Part shown: piece by piece, positions 53,611 to 64,000 of the stretch
Numbering within the stretch: position 1 is the stretch's first letter
Layout: every line of letters begins with the position of its first letter
Origin: Callorhinus ursinus
Taxonomy: Eukaryota; Chordata; Mammalia; Carnivora; Otariidae
Assembly: GCF_003265705.1 (NCBI RefSeq)
Contig: NW_020313278.1
Coordinates: 949,150-1,013,149, forward strand
Direction of reading: 5' to 3'
Length of the DNA stretch: 64,000 nt
Made by a program: the position numbers and the translations under genes
Notes under the pieces: generated by a model
Told to the model about the DNA's origin: nothing
The model's input: the letters and a program-made list of their open reading frames with translations, nothing else
Database searches by the model: none

Positions 53611-54334
53611 GTTACATAATATCCTTGAGTTTCTAGCCTGGTAGAATTGTATTAGAACATTTGAAGTATATGAATTGAGAGATTGAGACACAGTACCATT
53701 GCCCTAGGAGTGTTAAACTCCCATTTCTGGCTCCTCCTTTGTTGCCTAACAAAGTCTTCTCTGGGCTAATTTACATGGTTATCCTTAGTCTCTTAAATAA
53801 ATCATTAAATTGCTTGAAAGGGTCTTGGATCTGGAGGACCTGGGTGTAAGGCTTTTTCAGAAAATCATAAAAGGTCAGAGGAATTTTTACCTAGGAAAAA
53901 TGTAAGGCAAATTCCTAATTTGTCATACTCAATGTATAAAACTAATCCCTTCTTTTCCTAGTGTTTATGGAAACCTGTGGATTCCAGGCAGCTTGAACCA
54001 ATAGGGTTTTTGTTCCCTGAGCACAGGTTTTTGTAGCTTTTGCTAATTTATCAGAAAACATTCTTTGGACCTGTGTTGTGCACTAGAGCAATACAGAAGA
54101 AAAGTTAAGAAATTTTGGTGAGAACAAGGCCTCTTGATAGAATTTGCTAGATACCTGAGATCCAGTACATTTAAGAAGAAATTTTAAGTATTTGTGCTTG
54201 GTTCTGTTTCTTCCCCTTTCCTTATCACTCTTGTCCCCTTCTATCCATAGAGCTAAATAATTTAGAAACAAATATTTGATAGCTAACAAGTATAATATAA
54301 ACGAAACTCCTTGTAACTTTCCGTTGCAGAGGAC

Positions 54335-54465
54335 TAACTGGAACTGACCTATGGGGGATTTTGATGCATCCGTCACAGTCCCTTCTTTTGCCTGTCTGTA
54401 CTTCCAGTACAGCATGTGGAACACAGTAGTAGGGACTTAATAAATGCGTGTTGAATGTTGCAGTC
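54335..54465 (+). mobile_element. L2 3' end fragment
   Basis: AACACAGTAGTAGGGACTTA then ATAAATGCGTGTTGAATG is a typical L2 terminus. Confidence 0.5.
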
Positions 54466-55019
54466 TGCATCTTCATGAAGTAATAGAACTGTTGATAGTT
54501 ACTTAACAGTAAAATATTTTAAAAACTTATTTGGAAATTAAGATGTAAGAGATTAATGCACCAAAGCAATCTCATCACTTAATTGCTTAAAATTGATTAT
54601 TTCACAGAATCTTCTTTAATTAAAATCCCTTGCAGGCTGGAATTTCTAAATTATGGCCTTTGTTCAAGCCAGCTTTTGAGAACAAGAACAATGAAGGCAA
54701 TTAACACAGCATTAACATTTTTGATGAAAAGTTGGCATTTTCTGTATATTAAGATTAGATATTAGCTGCTGAAGTTTCTGGGGTAGGACTTAACTAAAGC
54801 TACCAACATCATTGATATGAAATTGTTTTGAACTTGCAGTAAAATTTTGTTGGACGTTTTCTCATTGACGTGAAAAGGAGTCCATGTAGCCATGCCTCAG
54901 TCAGTTTACTCACCTAGTACTGGTAGTTATGAAGCACTTTAACATTTGAGTTTAATTTTTCCGCTAGTTTTCTGATTTATAAATACCAGTCTCTTGGAAA
55001 GTTTGAAAATTTCCGAAAA

Positions 55020-55240
55020 GTAAAAAATTCAGTATCTTGTTATCCCACTATATAGAGATAACTACAGTTAAATGTTTGGTGCATTTTCTTTCAGTCTTTT
55101 TTTCAATGTATAAATATTAAAACTATTTCATAGTTGAGATCATACTGCATATATGGTACCTGTATCTTGCTTTTTTCATTTTAACGTCGTGAGCATTTTT
55201 CCCATGGCATTAAAACTGTCTTTGAAAAATTTGAAAGCAT
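55020..55240 (+). mobile_element. LINE-1-like remnant
   Basis: TCTTTCAGTCTTTTTTTCAA, GAGATCATACTGCATATATG and GAGCATTTTTCCCATGGCAT match old L1 3' sequence. Confidence 0.55.
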
Positions 55241-57439
55241 TGGGCTGTCAGCATAACTGAAAATGTTTTCTTGGTGTGACACATGTATCTTTGTAATTGG
55301 TTTGATTTAGTGTGCTTTACTTCAATAAAAATTCAGTATTACAATTTACATATTGGGGTGGGGAGTGGTATCTACTTCAAATTACTAAAATCTTAGTAGA
55401 ATTCCTTTTTCCATGATTTGAACTCCTTCCCTGGTGCATTTAAACACGACATTTTACACACAAGTGCTTGCTTGCTTAAAACCTCAGAACACCACTCTGC
55501 AAAGGGAGCGCTACCCACTTGAATAGCGCAGTTCATTTGAAATGCAAGAATGCCAGTGTCCTGGGGTTCCAGTCAGGAAGTTCTCACTTTGTTCAAATGG
55601 TGGGGATTTCAAATCCCCCCTTTCATACTGGAGATGGGAGAACTGGTGGAGCATATCTGCCCAGGGCCCTGAGCCTGTGCTGAGTGGATCGACCGTAATG
55701 ACAGCCCGTGTATTCTCCTCCAGGGCTGGCCCTCTGCCCTCGCAGGCTGCAGGGGGTTGGGGAGCAAGTAGACAGTGTAGATGCAGCCCCCAGGCCACGG
55801 GCTGCCGGACAGAGGAAGGGAGGTGGGCCGGTTCTGCGCTTGATCTTTCCGTGCCTGTGACCTGACTCCGTGCTGGGAAACTGGAATGACATGGAATTAA
55901 TTCTGGAAACAGGATTTTCTTACTATCTCAAGCATGAATTTGGTATGAAAATAATAGTTATGTGCTACTTTTAACAACTGACCATGTAACATAGATTCCT
56001 ATAACCTGGACTGTGACTTTGTTTTAGCTCCAGTGGGAGCTTTCTTTTCAAAGTATGATGAAATCAGCCTAATCTTTTTTTTTTTTCCTACTCCTGCACT
56101 AATCATTTAAATTGGATGCAGAAACTAAAACTGATTGAGTTTATCTTGTATTAAGCAATGGAGACTTTTCTGTCTAATCATACTACTTGTTCTGCTTTTG
56201 TCAATTGATAATCCCATAGCCCTTTTGAAAAAGTGTGTTTTGGTAGAAATTAAGTTGTAAGCCCTTGGGCCGTACAACTTAGTTTTTAGTTCTGAAGCAT
56301 GTTTAGACTCTGTACTTGTATAGGCCTGATCATTGGCTTAGCTAAGGTTTCCTGAAGCATCTTCCAGTAGCTGTCATTGGTTTATAAAATAAAATTTGGG
56401 CTGTTTAAAATAATATATTTTTTGGTTGTTCATCTTAATTTTTTTTTTTTGACACTTTTGAAAAGTCTTTTTGGGGAAGATTTTAGATCATTAAACTTTG
56501 AGAAGAATTTTCACTGCTGAGAGTAGATAGGAAGCAGGTAATGTGGCACATTGTGACTTGACTTTAGCTTCCAAACTAAGCCCCGAGTCATACACCCAAC
56601 AGAAAAAGGATTGTGATTTTCCAGCAGTTACTGGGGAAATTTCAAATTGACCAAATTGATAATTTAATATCTCTTCTTTTTCATGGAGAATAGCAGTGGA
56701 AGCAATAGAAGTATTTGCTTGATGTGCCTGTTCACTTCTGGTGGAGTATTCTGTGAGCCTTGGGTATTTGTCCCTTAGGTGTTAAACACGTTGCTATGTT
56801 AACAAGAGGGGTTCTGGGGCGGGGGGCGGGGGTTGAGTTCTCTTGGTGGTTTCAAATGATAAAGGGATCCTCAGTTTAATTATTGAAGTAGCCCAGTTTC
56901 GTGCAGAAGGCCCACATTTTGCAGTGTAATCTCCTTAGGACTTCCTGCATTATGAAACAGCTATGAAAAGGTTATTGTCTTAAGTTCTTGGACACCTTTT
57001 AGTAGTTGGTTATGGACTGCTAGGTTAGAAAAAAGAAAGCACAGCTCTCCCCTCAAACTGTGATGGAGAGCTGGAAAAAAATGCCAGCAATTTGGGAATA
57101 ATTGAGTTTTTTAAAACTTGATGGCAAAGATTTAAGAGAGGAAAACCACCTGGGTTTGTTTCCTGGTGTTGGAGAGGTGAATGAACGTCAGCAGCTTTGG
57201 ATTTCAGGGGGTTTCAAAATGGGCAGGACTTTGACGCACCCTCCTGTTTTCAGAATTCGGTGAATGCTGTGTGCCGGGCACCGAGGGCGAATATTAGGTA
57301 GAGATGAAATGACCCTGTCAATAGGAAGAGACAAAAGATCCTACTACACTGTGTAAGATGAGCCCAGGATGTTTCTTTCCCTTCTTTTTCTTTGTGTTTA
57401 ATAAACCCATGTGGGCTGAGGAAGCGTGGTTCATCTTTG

Positions 57440-57800
57440 GTGTTACACTGGAGATGTCCAGCAGGCAGTTAGAAATACGGATGGGTCCTTGAGCTCAGGA
57501 GAAATGCCTGCTCCTGTGGAAAACGATGCCTGTAGGTAAGCTCAGGGGTCAAGGACACCACCCTGGGGGACACCAACCTGTCAGGGGCAGAAGAGAAGCC
57601 CACAGAGGCCACTGATGGAGCTGGCAGGCTGGAGAACAGGAAGGAGTGGAGAGTTTCAAGCAGGAGGGAAGAGGAGCCAGCAAGATACTAAAAAAGGAGA
57701 GAGGTAGGAGAACCAGGAAAGAAGCCTGAGCGGGCAGGAGCTGCTGAGGAACTAGGGGCCTCAGTCGGCAGGAGCAAATATTGGGAGGCACAGGCCCGAC
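57440..57800. mobile_element. L2-derived internal fragment
   Basis: CTGGAGATGTCCAGCAGGCA, CTTGAGCTCAGGAGAAATGC and ACCCTGGGGGACACCAACC follow an L2 internal pattern. Confidence 0.55.
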
Positions 57801-58021
57801 CCTCAGAAAGAGATCCTCAGAAGGAACCGCAGATCCTTTGCTTTGGCAGCGCACATCCACACTCTCCCGGTGGGAGTGCAGAGGGCAAGAAGGGAGAGAA
57901 GCTAACTGTTGAGTGAGGCCTGAGGCAGGCCAGACCCTAGACCCTGTCGCCACTTCCTGCTGAAATGTTGACCTTAAGAAGGGGCAGGGTCACAGTGAAG
58001 GGGAGATCTTAGATCGTGCTT

Positions 58022-58220
58022 GAGTTTGAGCCCCAGCTCTTGCTCACTGGCTGTGTGACCTTGGGTCGCTTGCTTAACCTTAGAGCATTTTGGGCTCGGT
58101 TTCTCATTAACCTCGGTTTCTCATCCACAAAACTGGTAATACAGATGGCAGAGGATTATTTTGAGGATGAAATTTAAAAGTACGTAGCGCCTAACACAGG
58201 AAGTGCTCCAAGATTAGTGC
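58022..58220 (+). mobile_element. MIR remnant
   Basis: CTGGCTGTGTGACCTTGGGT, CGGTTTCTCATCCACAAAAC and GGAAGTGCTCCAAGATTAG in MIR order. Confidence 0.75.
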
Positions 58221-58239
58221 CTTTGTCTTTTTTTTTTTT

Positions 58240-58440
58240 TTTTAATAGGCACCAGCCTTGGAACAGTATGGAGCTAAAGAGGGGCGTGATCAGTCTTCCT
58301 CTGGCCACCAGTGGGGAGGGAGGATGCATCTTCCACAGGGAGAGCAGTGAGGGGGCTGATCGGTACCAGGGAGGGAGTTTGAGAGCAGTCAGAAGAGGTG
58401 TGGGCTGCAGAACAGGATCATCCTGAGGGTGACTGTTGAG
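58240..58440. mobile_element. L2-like fragment
   Basis: Gly/Glu-coding-like purine-rich phrases (GAGGATGCATCTTCCACAGG, TCAGAAGAGGTGTGGGCTGC) resemble L2 internal sequence. Tentative. Confidence 0.35.
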
Positions 58441-59566
58441 GCCACGGGCCTGAGAATGTTCACAGAGTATTTGTAGTGTAAGAACAATGTCGAAGGGAAT
58501 TTATTAATTGATTTGATGTGGTAGAAAGCAGAGGATTTTTTCTCGACTTAATGTTCAAATTTAAATCACATTTACAGAGTATAAAATTAGAATGGGCCCC
58601 TACCAAACCAACTAGGATAATGTAAGGGGAAGTTGATAAGGCACATCCACTGTCCGTGATGTGAGGTTTTCAAATTCAACACTATGGTTAATGTTTCCTG
58701 GCCTCACTTGTTCCTTTCACAGGTTTATCCTATACCTTTCAGAGTGGAACATAAGTTTGCCTCCTTAGCTATTCAAGAGTCTAAGGAATGAGTGTCCCAA
58801 CGATGAGTGCTGGGTCTATTCTGGATTTAATTCAACCTTGAAAGCAGCAGGATTTTTTTTTATACCATCCTTGTGTTCCCTCCTCTGAGGGATTGTATAT
58901 GGTAATAAGGCTGTCCAAAGGAGTATCTACCAAATACAGTCCAGACCTTGGGTGATCATATAGCTTGATTTGTCCAAGGGCAGACTGACTGTACTTGATG
59001 TCCCAGCACACTTTTTAATAATGACCCCTTTTTTGGGCTCAGGAGTGCACTGTTTTGGATGATAAATTATAAAGTCAACTTTTGAAGGGGTAGTTGGAAC
59101 AAGCCCACTCAGGCCTGGAAATGATTGCTTGCTCCCTTGTGTGCACATAAACACACTGGAATGATCTGTTGGGGATGGTAACTGGATAACCAAACTGACC
59201 TGTTTAAAAGCAAGCACCTGGCTGTCCTCAGCCATAAACTACAAGTAACATACATAACGAGTAGAGTAGGTGGGAGGGTTTTGTGATATGTGTGTACACC
59301 TAGCAAGGTGCTTACGACCTAATATGCTTCCAGTAATTGGTAATTATCAATATTGTAAATATTGGTAGTATTAACAATAATAAAACATCTACATCAAAAG
59401 CCCATTGATTCGTTTTTCCAGAAGAAAACAAACTGCTCCCTGGTGACCCCCCCTTAAGAAAACAGGGAGACATCCTTTGATCCTATGAAACATTGAACGT
59501 AAAGTGGGTTGCTTTCAAGAGGGTTCAATAATCGAGCAACTCTAAAACCTTTTTTCTTCTTCCTAG

Positions 59567-59811
59567 GTCTTAGTGGTGCAATGGCTAGTATAAGCGTGCG
59601 TTCGAGTACCCCAGGCTCTCCTACACATGTAAGCAGTGGATCGAATGCTAGTCGAAGGAGAAATGGACTCCATGATGTCGATTTGAACACTTTCATATCA
59701 GAAGAAATGGCACTCCACTTGGACAATGGTGGAACTAGAAAGCGTACCTCAGCCCAGTGTGGCGATGTCATTACAGACTCACCAACCCATAAACGCAACA
59801 GAATGATCTAA
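59567..59811 (+). CDS. HAPSTR1: HAPSTR1 coding exon 4 and stop (residues 195-275)
   Basis: Terminal coding exon. The acceptor is TTTCTTCTTCCTAG, and the first two bases complete the split Gly codon. It encodes LSGAMASISVRSSTPGSPTH, a Ser/Gly/basic linker, a predicted short helix NTFISEEMALHL, and a basic C-terminus ending HKRNRMI, followed by TAA at 59809-59811. The C-terminal KR-rich tail could serve nuclear targeting (inference). The four exons sum to 226+81+276+245 = 828 nt, or 275 residues plus stop, with no frameshift or internal stop, so the gene looks intact. The exon continues into a long 3' UTR. Confidence 0.96.
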
Positions 59812-60969
59812 ACTGCAAACATTTTCACACCCACCATGCTGCTTGAAAGCCACTTGATCCTCAACATATATTATTGCAAAGGAAACATGAGGCCATCTTC
59901 CCTTGTTCACTGTTTAAGACAAGTGAATTCTGTAGTGGTTGCCATAAAAGGAAGTTCTAGGTATTTACAGTAGATGCCTCTTGTAACTATGGCTTTCCTA
60001 AAACTATAATCCTAGCAGAGGACATCAGAATCGTGTAGTCATTAGCAAGATCATCATAGGCAAACATATATCCGTTCCAAGGCTAAAAGTGACCTTAACT
60101 GTATTTATTCTCAAAGGGAAAGGAAATATCAGATGTTTATTTGGTTATGGAATGCCTTTTTTCCCCCCTCTTCCTCTCCTTGGTCCATTTCCTGCTGTGT
60201 TGAGTATTTTGCTTCAACAGTATTGCCAGGTTCCTAAAATTATCTCAAACCCACGATTTGGCTTCCTTGTCAAATCTGCAGGCTTCCATTTTTTTTTTTT
60301 TTTTTTTTGCAGCACTAGATCATGCACCTGCGCTCTTTGGAGTCACAGCGTGCGACTTCTAATGATTGGACTGTGCCCTGTTTTCAGTTTTCCAAGCAGT
60401 TTCTAATTCTGGTGATTGTGATGTAAAGAGGTGCTATGATGGTCATGCAATTAATACTTAATATTGAATCAATACACAGAACTTTATCGGATTCACTTTG
60501 TGTGTGTTAGCGCTCTAAAAGTAGCAATACTATTAAATTGCCCCCATACTGACCCTGTAGGCTTAAAATACTCCCGTTTTAAGACAAGTACTACTTCCCA
60601 CGCAGGGTACTGTTCCTTATGGTAAATGTAAACACGTAGACTGCATTCAAGGGGGACCTAAAGTAGAGAGATCATGAACTTTGAGGATGGGCTTCCTTTT
60701 CGGTTCAGTATTAGTGAGAGGAGATGGATGGTGGGGGAGGGTAGGTATTCCAGTCTTTTCGTGTCCCGTAGTACATTTTTCATGAATTGCCCTACTTTGT
60801 GTGCAGTTTCCATTGGAATGGCAGAAGATAAAGGTCTTTTATCTGCTAATAATGTGGTCACAACTTAAGTAGCACTCTCTGGTCCCTCTCCCCTAACAAG
60901 TGCAGTTTGGAATGTCATTCTCTAAGAGATGGAATCGCATGGAGGCTCTCTAGGTGTTAGGTAGACCTA

Positions 60970-60975
60970 AATAAA
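60970..60975 (+). terminator. HAPSTR1: Candidate proximal poly(A) signal AATAAA
   Basis: Canonical AATAAA about 1.16 kb after the stop codon, in CCTAAATAAAGG. It could produce a short 3' UTR isoform. Downstream sequence is only moderately GT-rich. Confidence 0.4.
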
Positions 60976-62630
60976 GGTTCCGAGTAGATCCTCTGTTGAG
61001 TCCCTGTAAGACCTCTTGTAGCCACAATGTTTTAGAGCATGTTTGATTGTTTCCTCTTCATTTTTAATATCTTGAACTGAATGATAGTCTTTTTTAGATG
61101 AAGAACTGATGTCAGCCTGCCAGGTACTGTAATTTATTCTATCATATTATTATATTATATATCAAGTAGGACAGTGAAAATGTTTCCTTGCAAACTTGTA
61201 GTCCAGTATCAGTTAACTTCTGTTTTTATCCTGAAAAGACCATTGCAAATCAGTGTAAGGGTTTTTCCAGTAATTACTCACAGCACTTTGTTAAAGTTTG
61301 CAATTCCTTCAGCCATTTAATAATAATCTTTCTGTGAAGAAACTGCTGAGTTAACCATAAAATTCATTGACTGGGTGGGAGGTGAATGGAATGTGTGAGC
61401 TGAAGTTCTGTACTCCTTATAGATCTAGACCTTATTTAAAAAAAAAAAAAAACCAAGTCAATTCCATACTAAAACTAGGAACGAAAGTGAGGTATTTCTA
61501 AATTTTTGCAAAAGTGGATGAGTTTTTGTTTGATACATTCAATCTGTCATTTTACCTGAAACAGATAAGCCTATGTATTAATGAATACCTTTAAGCTTCC
61601 CTTTGGACCATGCCTAGAAATGCATTTGGAGTTACCGCTGTTTTTCTATCGTCAATTTAGATTCTGGAATTGGCGTTTGGTGGTGTGAAGCGTTGCCCAC
61701 AAGTGGCCGGAACTCCTCTTCGTAAAGGATTTTGAGATTGAGGAACAGCTGTATAATACTCCCCCTTATGCCTCGGTTCTAGTTCCTCCCTCTCAGTTGA
61801 ATAACAATTTTTTATTTTTGGTTGTTTTTGTTTTAGTTGGTGCTCTGACGCTTAATCTCAGTACCCTTTACTCTTGATTGTCAAATTTTGATAAAACATG
61901 TGCCATTTTCTTTGGTAAGAGAAAGCAGGTCTTGTGTCTGCCAGAACACGATTTATATGCCTTATTGGCTCCATTAAACTTTTTAAAAACTTTAGCACTC
62001 GTTACTTTTTTCCACTGCATTTAATCTCAAATGCTCTTTGTCAACCTCCTCGTAACTCATCTGCGTGCTCTGTCTCATTGCTCTCTCCCGCGCCCCCTGA
62101 GCACAAAGTAACTGTTAAGATCTAGGAGTAGAAAGGGAAATGATTTCGTCTCATAGAAAGACTTAGTTCTGACTGCTAGATTTTTGAAGCCTTTGATTGT
62201 GCCATTTTAGATCCAAACAAATCATGGAAGATTGCATATTGTGTGGTACTTTTTTAAATAACATTGAAAAAAAAATTTTTTTTTTCAGTCTCTTGAGAAC
62301 AGTGTAGGCTGAATTTTAAAACTTAACAGTTTACTTTGGGGGAACAGAACCTCCCTTTATCTTTTAAGCTAGATTCTCGGATTCTTTTAGACATCATGGC
62401 TCGTTAGATCTGTTCTCGTCACCCTAACTTGGCATGAGTGGGTTGAGTTCATCCTTACACTGCAGTGTTCTGAGCATGGCTGAAGCATTAAAAACTTAAT
62501 TATAATGTTTAGTATTTTATAGAGCAAAATTAATGGAAAGCATTTGGCTGAATCTAAAGACCCGCAGTCAAATTCTTCAATGTGGTTTACCCAACTGGAG
62601 TAGTGGTACACACCTTTAAATCATTCAATG

Positions 62631-62636
62631 AATAAA
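62631..62636 (+). terminator. HAPSTR1: Candidate distal poly(A) signal AATAAA
   Basis: AATAAA in GAATAAATAATTT, followed 40-65 bp later by a T/G-rich stretch (TGCAGTTTTGTTTTGGTC) that resembles a downstream element. It is plausible as the distal 3' end. A variant ATTAAA also occurs near 61973. Confidence 0.4.
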
Positions 62637-62660
62637 TAATTTAAAAAACCGAAAAACTAT

Positions 62661-63750
62661 GGGGCTTGTCTGCAGTTTTGTTTTGGTCATCACATCTGAA
62701 TTAACTTTTTTGATGTAATCAAGTTCAGGCTTTTAGAAAAGAACCAACCTTCTTAATTTTTTTCCCCCCTAGGGGCTATTGGAACACATTAAATTGGCCT
62801 GTGTCTTTGGGCCGTAGGGGTTCCCTCCAGCCGTGAAAGTGGGGCTGGCTTCTTCCTGTGTAAGTCAGAGGGGGTGGCCAAGGCCTGACAGAGGATGAGC
62901 CAACCTCAGCGCAATGAAGGTGCAAGACACCAAGGGATGATTTGGAAATGGAGAGAGCTGGGGACCTAGTTGGAAACACGGGCTGCGGAGTTAATTTTAG
63001 AAGAGTATTATGAATGAATCACTAAATTTTTGGCATGATCTTTTGAGGGGTATGGTGACTATGTTAGGATATTTACTTCACTCGTCGCATTTGATTCCAT
63101 ATTGTTAGAGCCTGCTGCTTCATGAGAATGACTACCTAGGTGTCTAGTTACAGGGTGGGGGATCTTCAGAGATATATTCTGGACTCTCCGGGTTGGGGTG
63201 TTGGGGGGGTGACTTGAAATGTTCTGCCAGAGAAGCCGTTGTTTATTCTAAAGTTACAAGAAACTGAAGGTTCATCCGTTTAATTTAGTTAAAGGAGGTG
63301 GTTGTGGTCAGATGTCTGTAGTATCTGCTCCCCCTCCTTGGAAGTTGTTCCCACTCTGTTCAGATGACCTGACCTCACCACGGCCAGCTTGCAGACTCCT
63401 CACAGCAGTGTTTCTGCGGTGTGTAACATTTGACATCTCAGAGTGAGCAGCAGGCCCACACCCCCAGGCTGGCCATCCTGTCTCTCTGAGTTTGCACTGA
63501 AGCATGTGATGCGCTGAAATCCAGGCTTTAACTTCCTGCTACACTCCTGCACGTTCTCTGTGAAGTTCAGCAGACGGCAGCCTAGGTAGGACACCCAACA
63601 GGTTTGGAGGGTCCAACATGGATCGGGTGGTCCTTGGGAAAATTGGGAAGTCTCCCTGATGCTGTTCTGCGTTTCCGAGGACCTCTCTGTTGCATTTTTA
63701 CGGCATTAATGCTTTGAAGAAACACTTAAAACTCCCCGAAGTCCAGCCAC
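62661..63750. other. Downstream of HAPSTR1, nothing recognised
   Basis: About 1.1 kb of mixed sequence with no supported gene or clear repeat. Confidence 0.5.
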
Positions 63751-63754
63751 ACAG

Positions 63755-63950
63755 CTGCTTGCAGTGTGTGCACAGATCTTTCCTGCATCAGAACATATAT
63801 GCTGATGATTTTATGACCGAATGGTACTCCCTTGTATGGATGGGCCTTTAGCTTCTCCTAATTAGCGGTACTGCAGTAGTGAACATTGTAGTTTCTTTAA
63901 ATTTCTGTAGGATCCATTTCTGCAGGTAAAAATGGTCGGTTCAAAGGAAT
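63755..63950 (+). mobile_element. LINE-1-like remnant
   Basis: GCACAGATCTTTCCTGCATC, GACCGAATGGTACTCCCTTG and GTTCAAAGGAATTCAGATT resemble an old L1 3' region. Runs toward the window end. Confidence 0.45.
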
Positions 63951-64000
63951 TCAGATTTAAAATACTAATGGGTCCTACCAAAGGACCTGCTGCAAAGTAC

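Larger units (their letters stand above)
47478..59566 (+). other. HAPSTR1: HAPSTR1 intron 3
   Basis: A 12.1-kb GT-AG intron. It has only one SINEC (52849-53030) plus old MIR, L2 and L1 pieces noted separately. The stretches 47478-51080, 51840-52845, 53031-53530, 53610-54330, 54470-55015, 55245-57435 and 58445-59566 show no recognisable gene or repeat. Short ORFs here have no family resemblance. Confidence 0.9.
59812..62660 (+). other. HAPSTR1: HAPSTR1 3' UTR (end uncertain)
   Basis: Sequence downstream of the TAA is repeat-free, AT-rich and without credible coding frames, as expected for the long 3' UTR of this gene. It contains a T-tract at about 60290-60308 and an AT-rich patch at 61135-61160. 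The true cleavage site cannot be fixed from sequence alone. Two AATAAA hexamers are candidates. Confidence 0.6.

Noticed and set aside
60289..60308. T-run in the 3' UTR as a retro-insert tail
   Set aside because: No matching target duplication or element body is visible; treated as a simple tract.

Overview
This is vertebrate nuclear DNA from a carnivore. It is packed with tRNA-Lys-derived Can-SINEs (SINEC), recognised by the GGGGCGCCTGGGTGGCTCAG head, a CT-rich middle, AATAAA repeats and an A-tail. SINEC elements are specific to Carnivora. Most copies carry the 'TCTGCCTTCGGCTCAGGTCATGATCC' type of body (written here only as a family descriptor), which suggests an arctoid caniform (bear, seal or mustelid group) more than a dog or cat. 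That placement is an inference. There are no bacterial, plasmid or phage features, no operons and no CRISPR.

The only protein-coding gene I can support is HAPSTR1 (C16orf72, UPF0472 family). It lies on the + strand in four coding exons: 35404-35629, 36294-36374, 47202-47477 and 59567-59811. The exons join to 828 nt, which is 275 codons plus TAA, the usual family length. All introns are GT-AG and all three are phase 1. HAPSTR1 is the HUWE1-associated protein that tunes stress responses.

Layout: (1) 1-33.5 kb is intergenic DNA: 54 SINEC copies, many nested or stacked on one target site, inserted into older MIR, L2, L1, MaLR-LTR and MER5/MER20-type debris. (2) 33.9-36.3 kb is a CpG island with the promoter (E-box palindrome, CRE-like site, three CCAAT boxes, GC boxes), the 5' UTR, exon 1, and a short intron 1 containing several YY1-like motifs. 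(3) 36.4-47.2 kb is intron 2, with 12 SINECs and a 3'-truncated 7SK RNA retropseudogene. (4) 47.5-59.6 kb is intron 3, almost free of SINEs (one copy) and with old L2/MIR/L1 remnants. (5) 59.6-64 kb holds the terminal coding exon, a long 3' UTR with candidate poly(A) signals, and downstream sequence.

The most interesting observations are: exon 2 looks like a 27-codon tandem duplicate of the end of exon 1; a 142-bp segment occurs twice, 2,518 bp apart, with only five differences; a tailless 7SK pseudogene is flanked by 12-bp direct repeats; an unidentified 70-bp retro-insert has 15-bp target duplications; SINEs stack repeatedly at one target site; and YY1-like sites cluster just downstream of exon 1. 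No wholly new gene system is evident.
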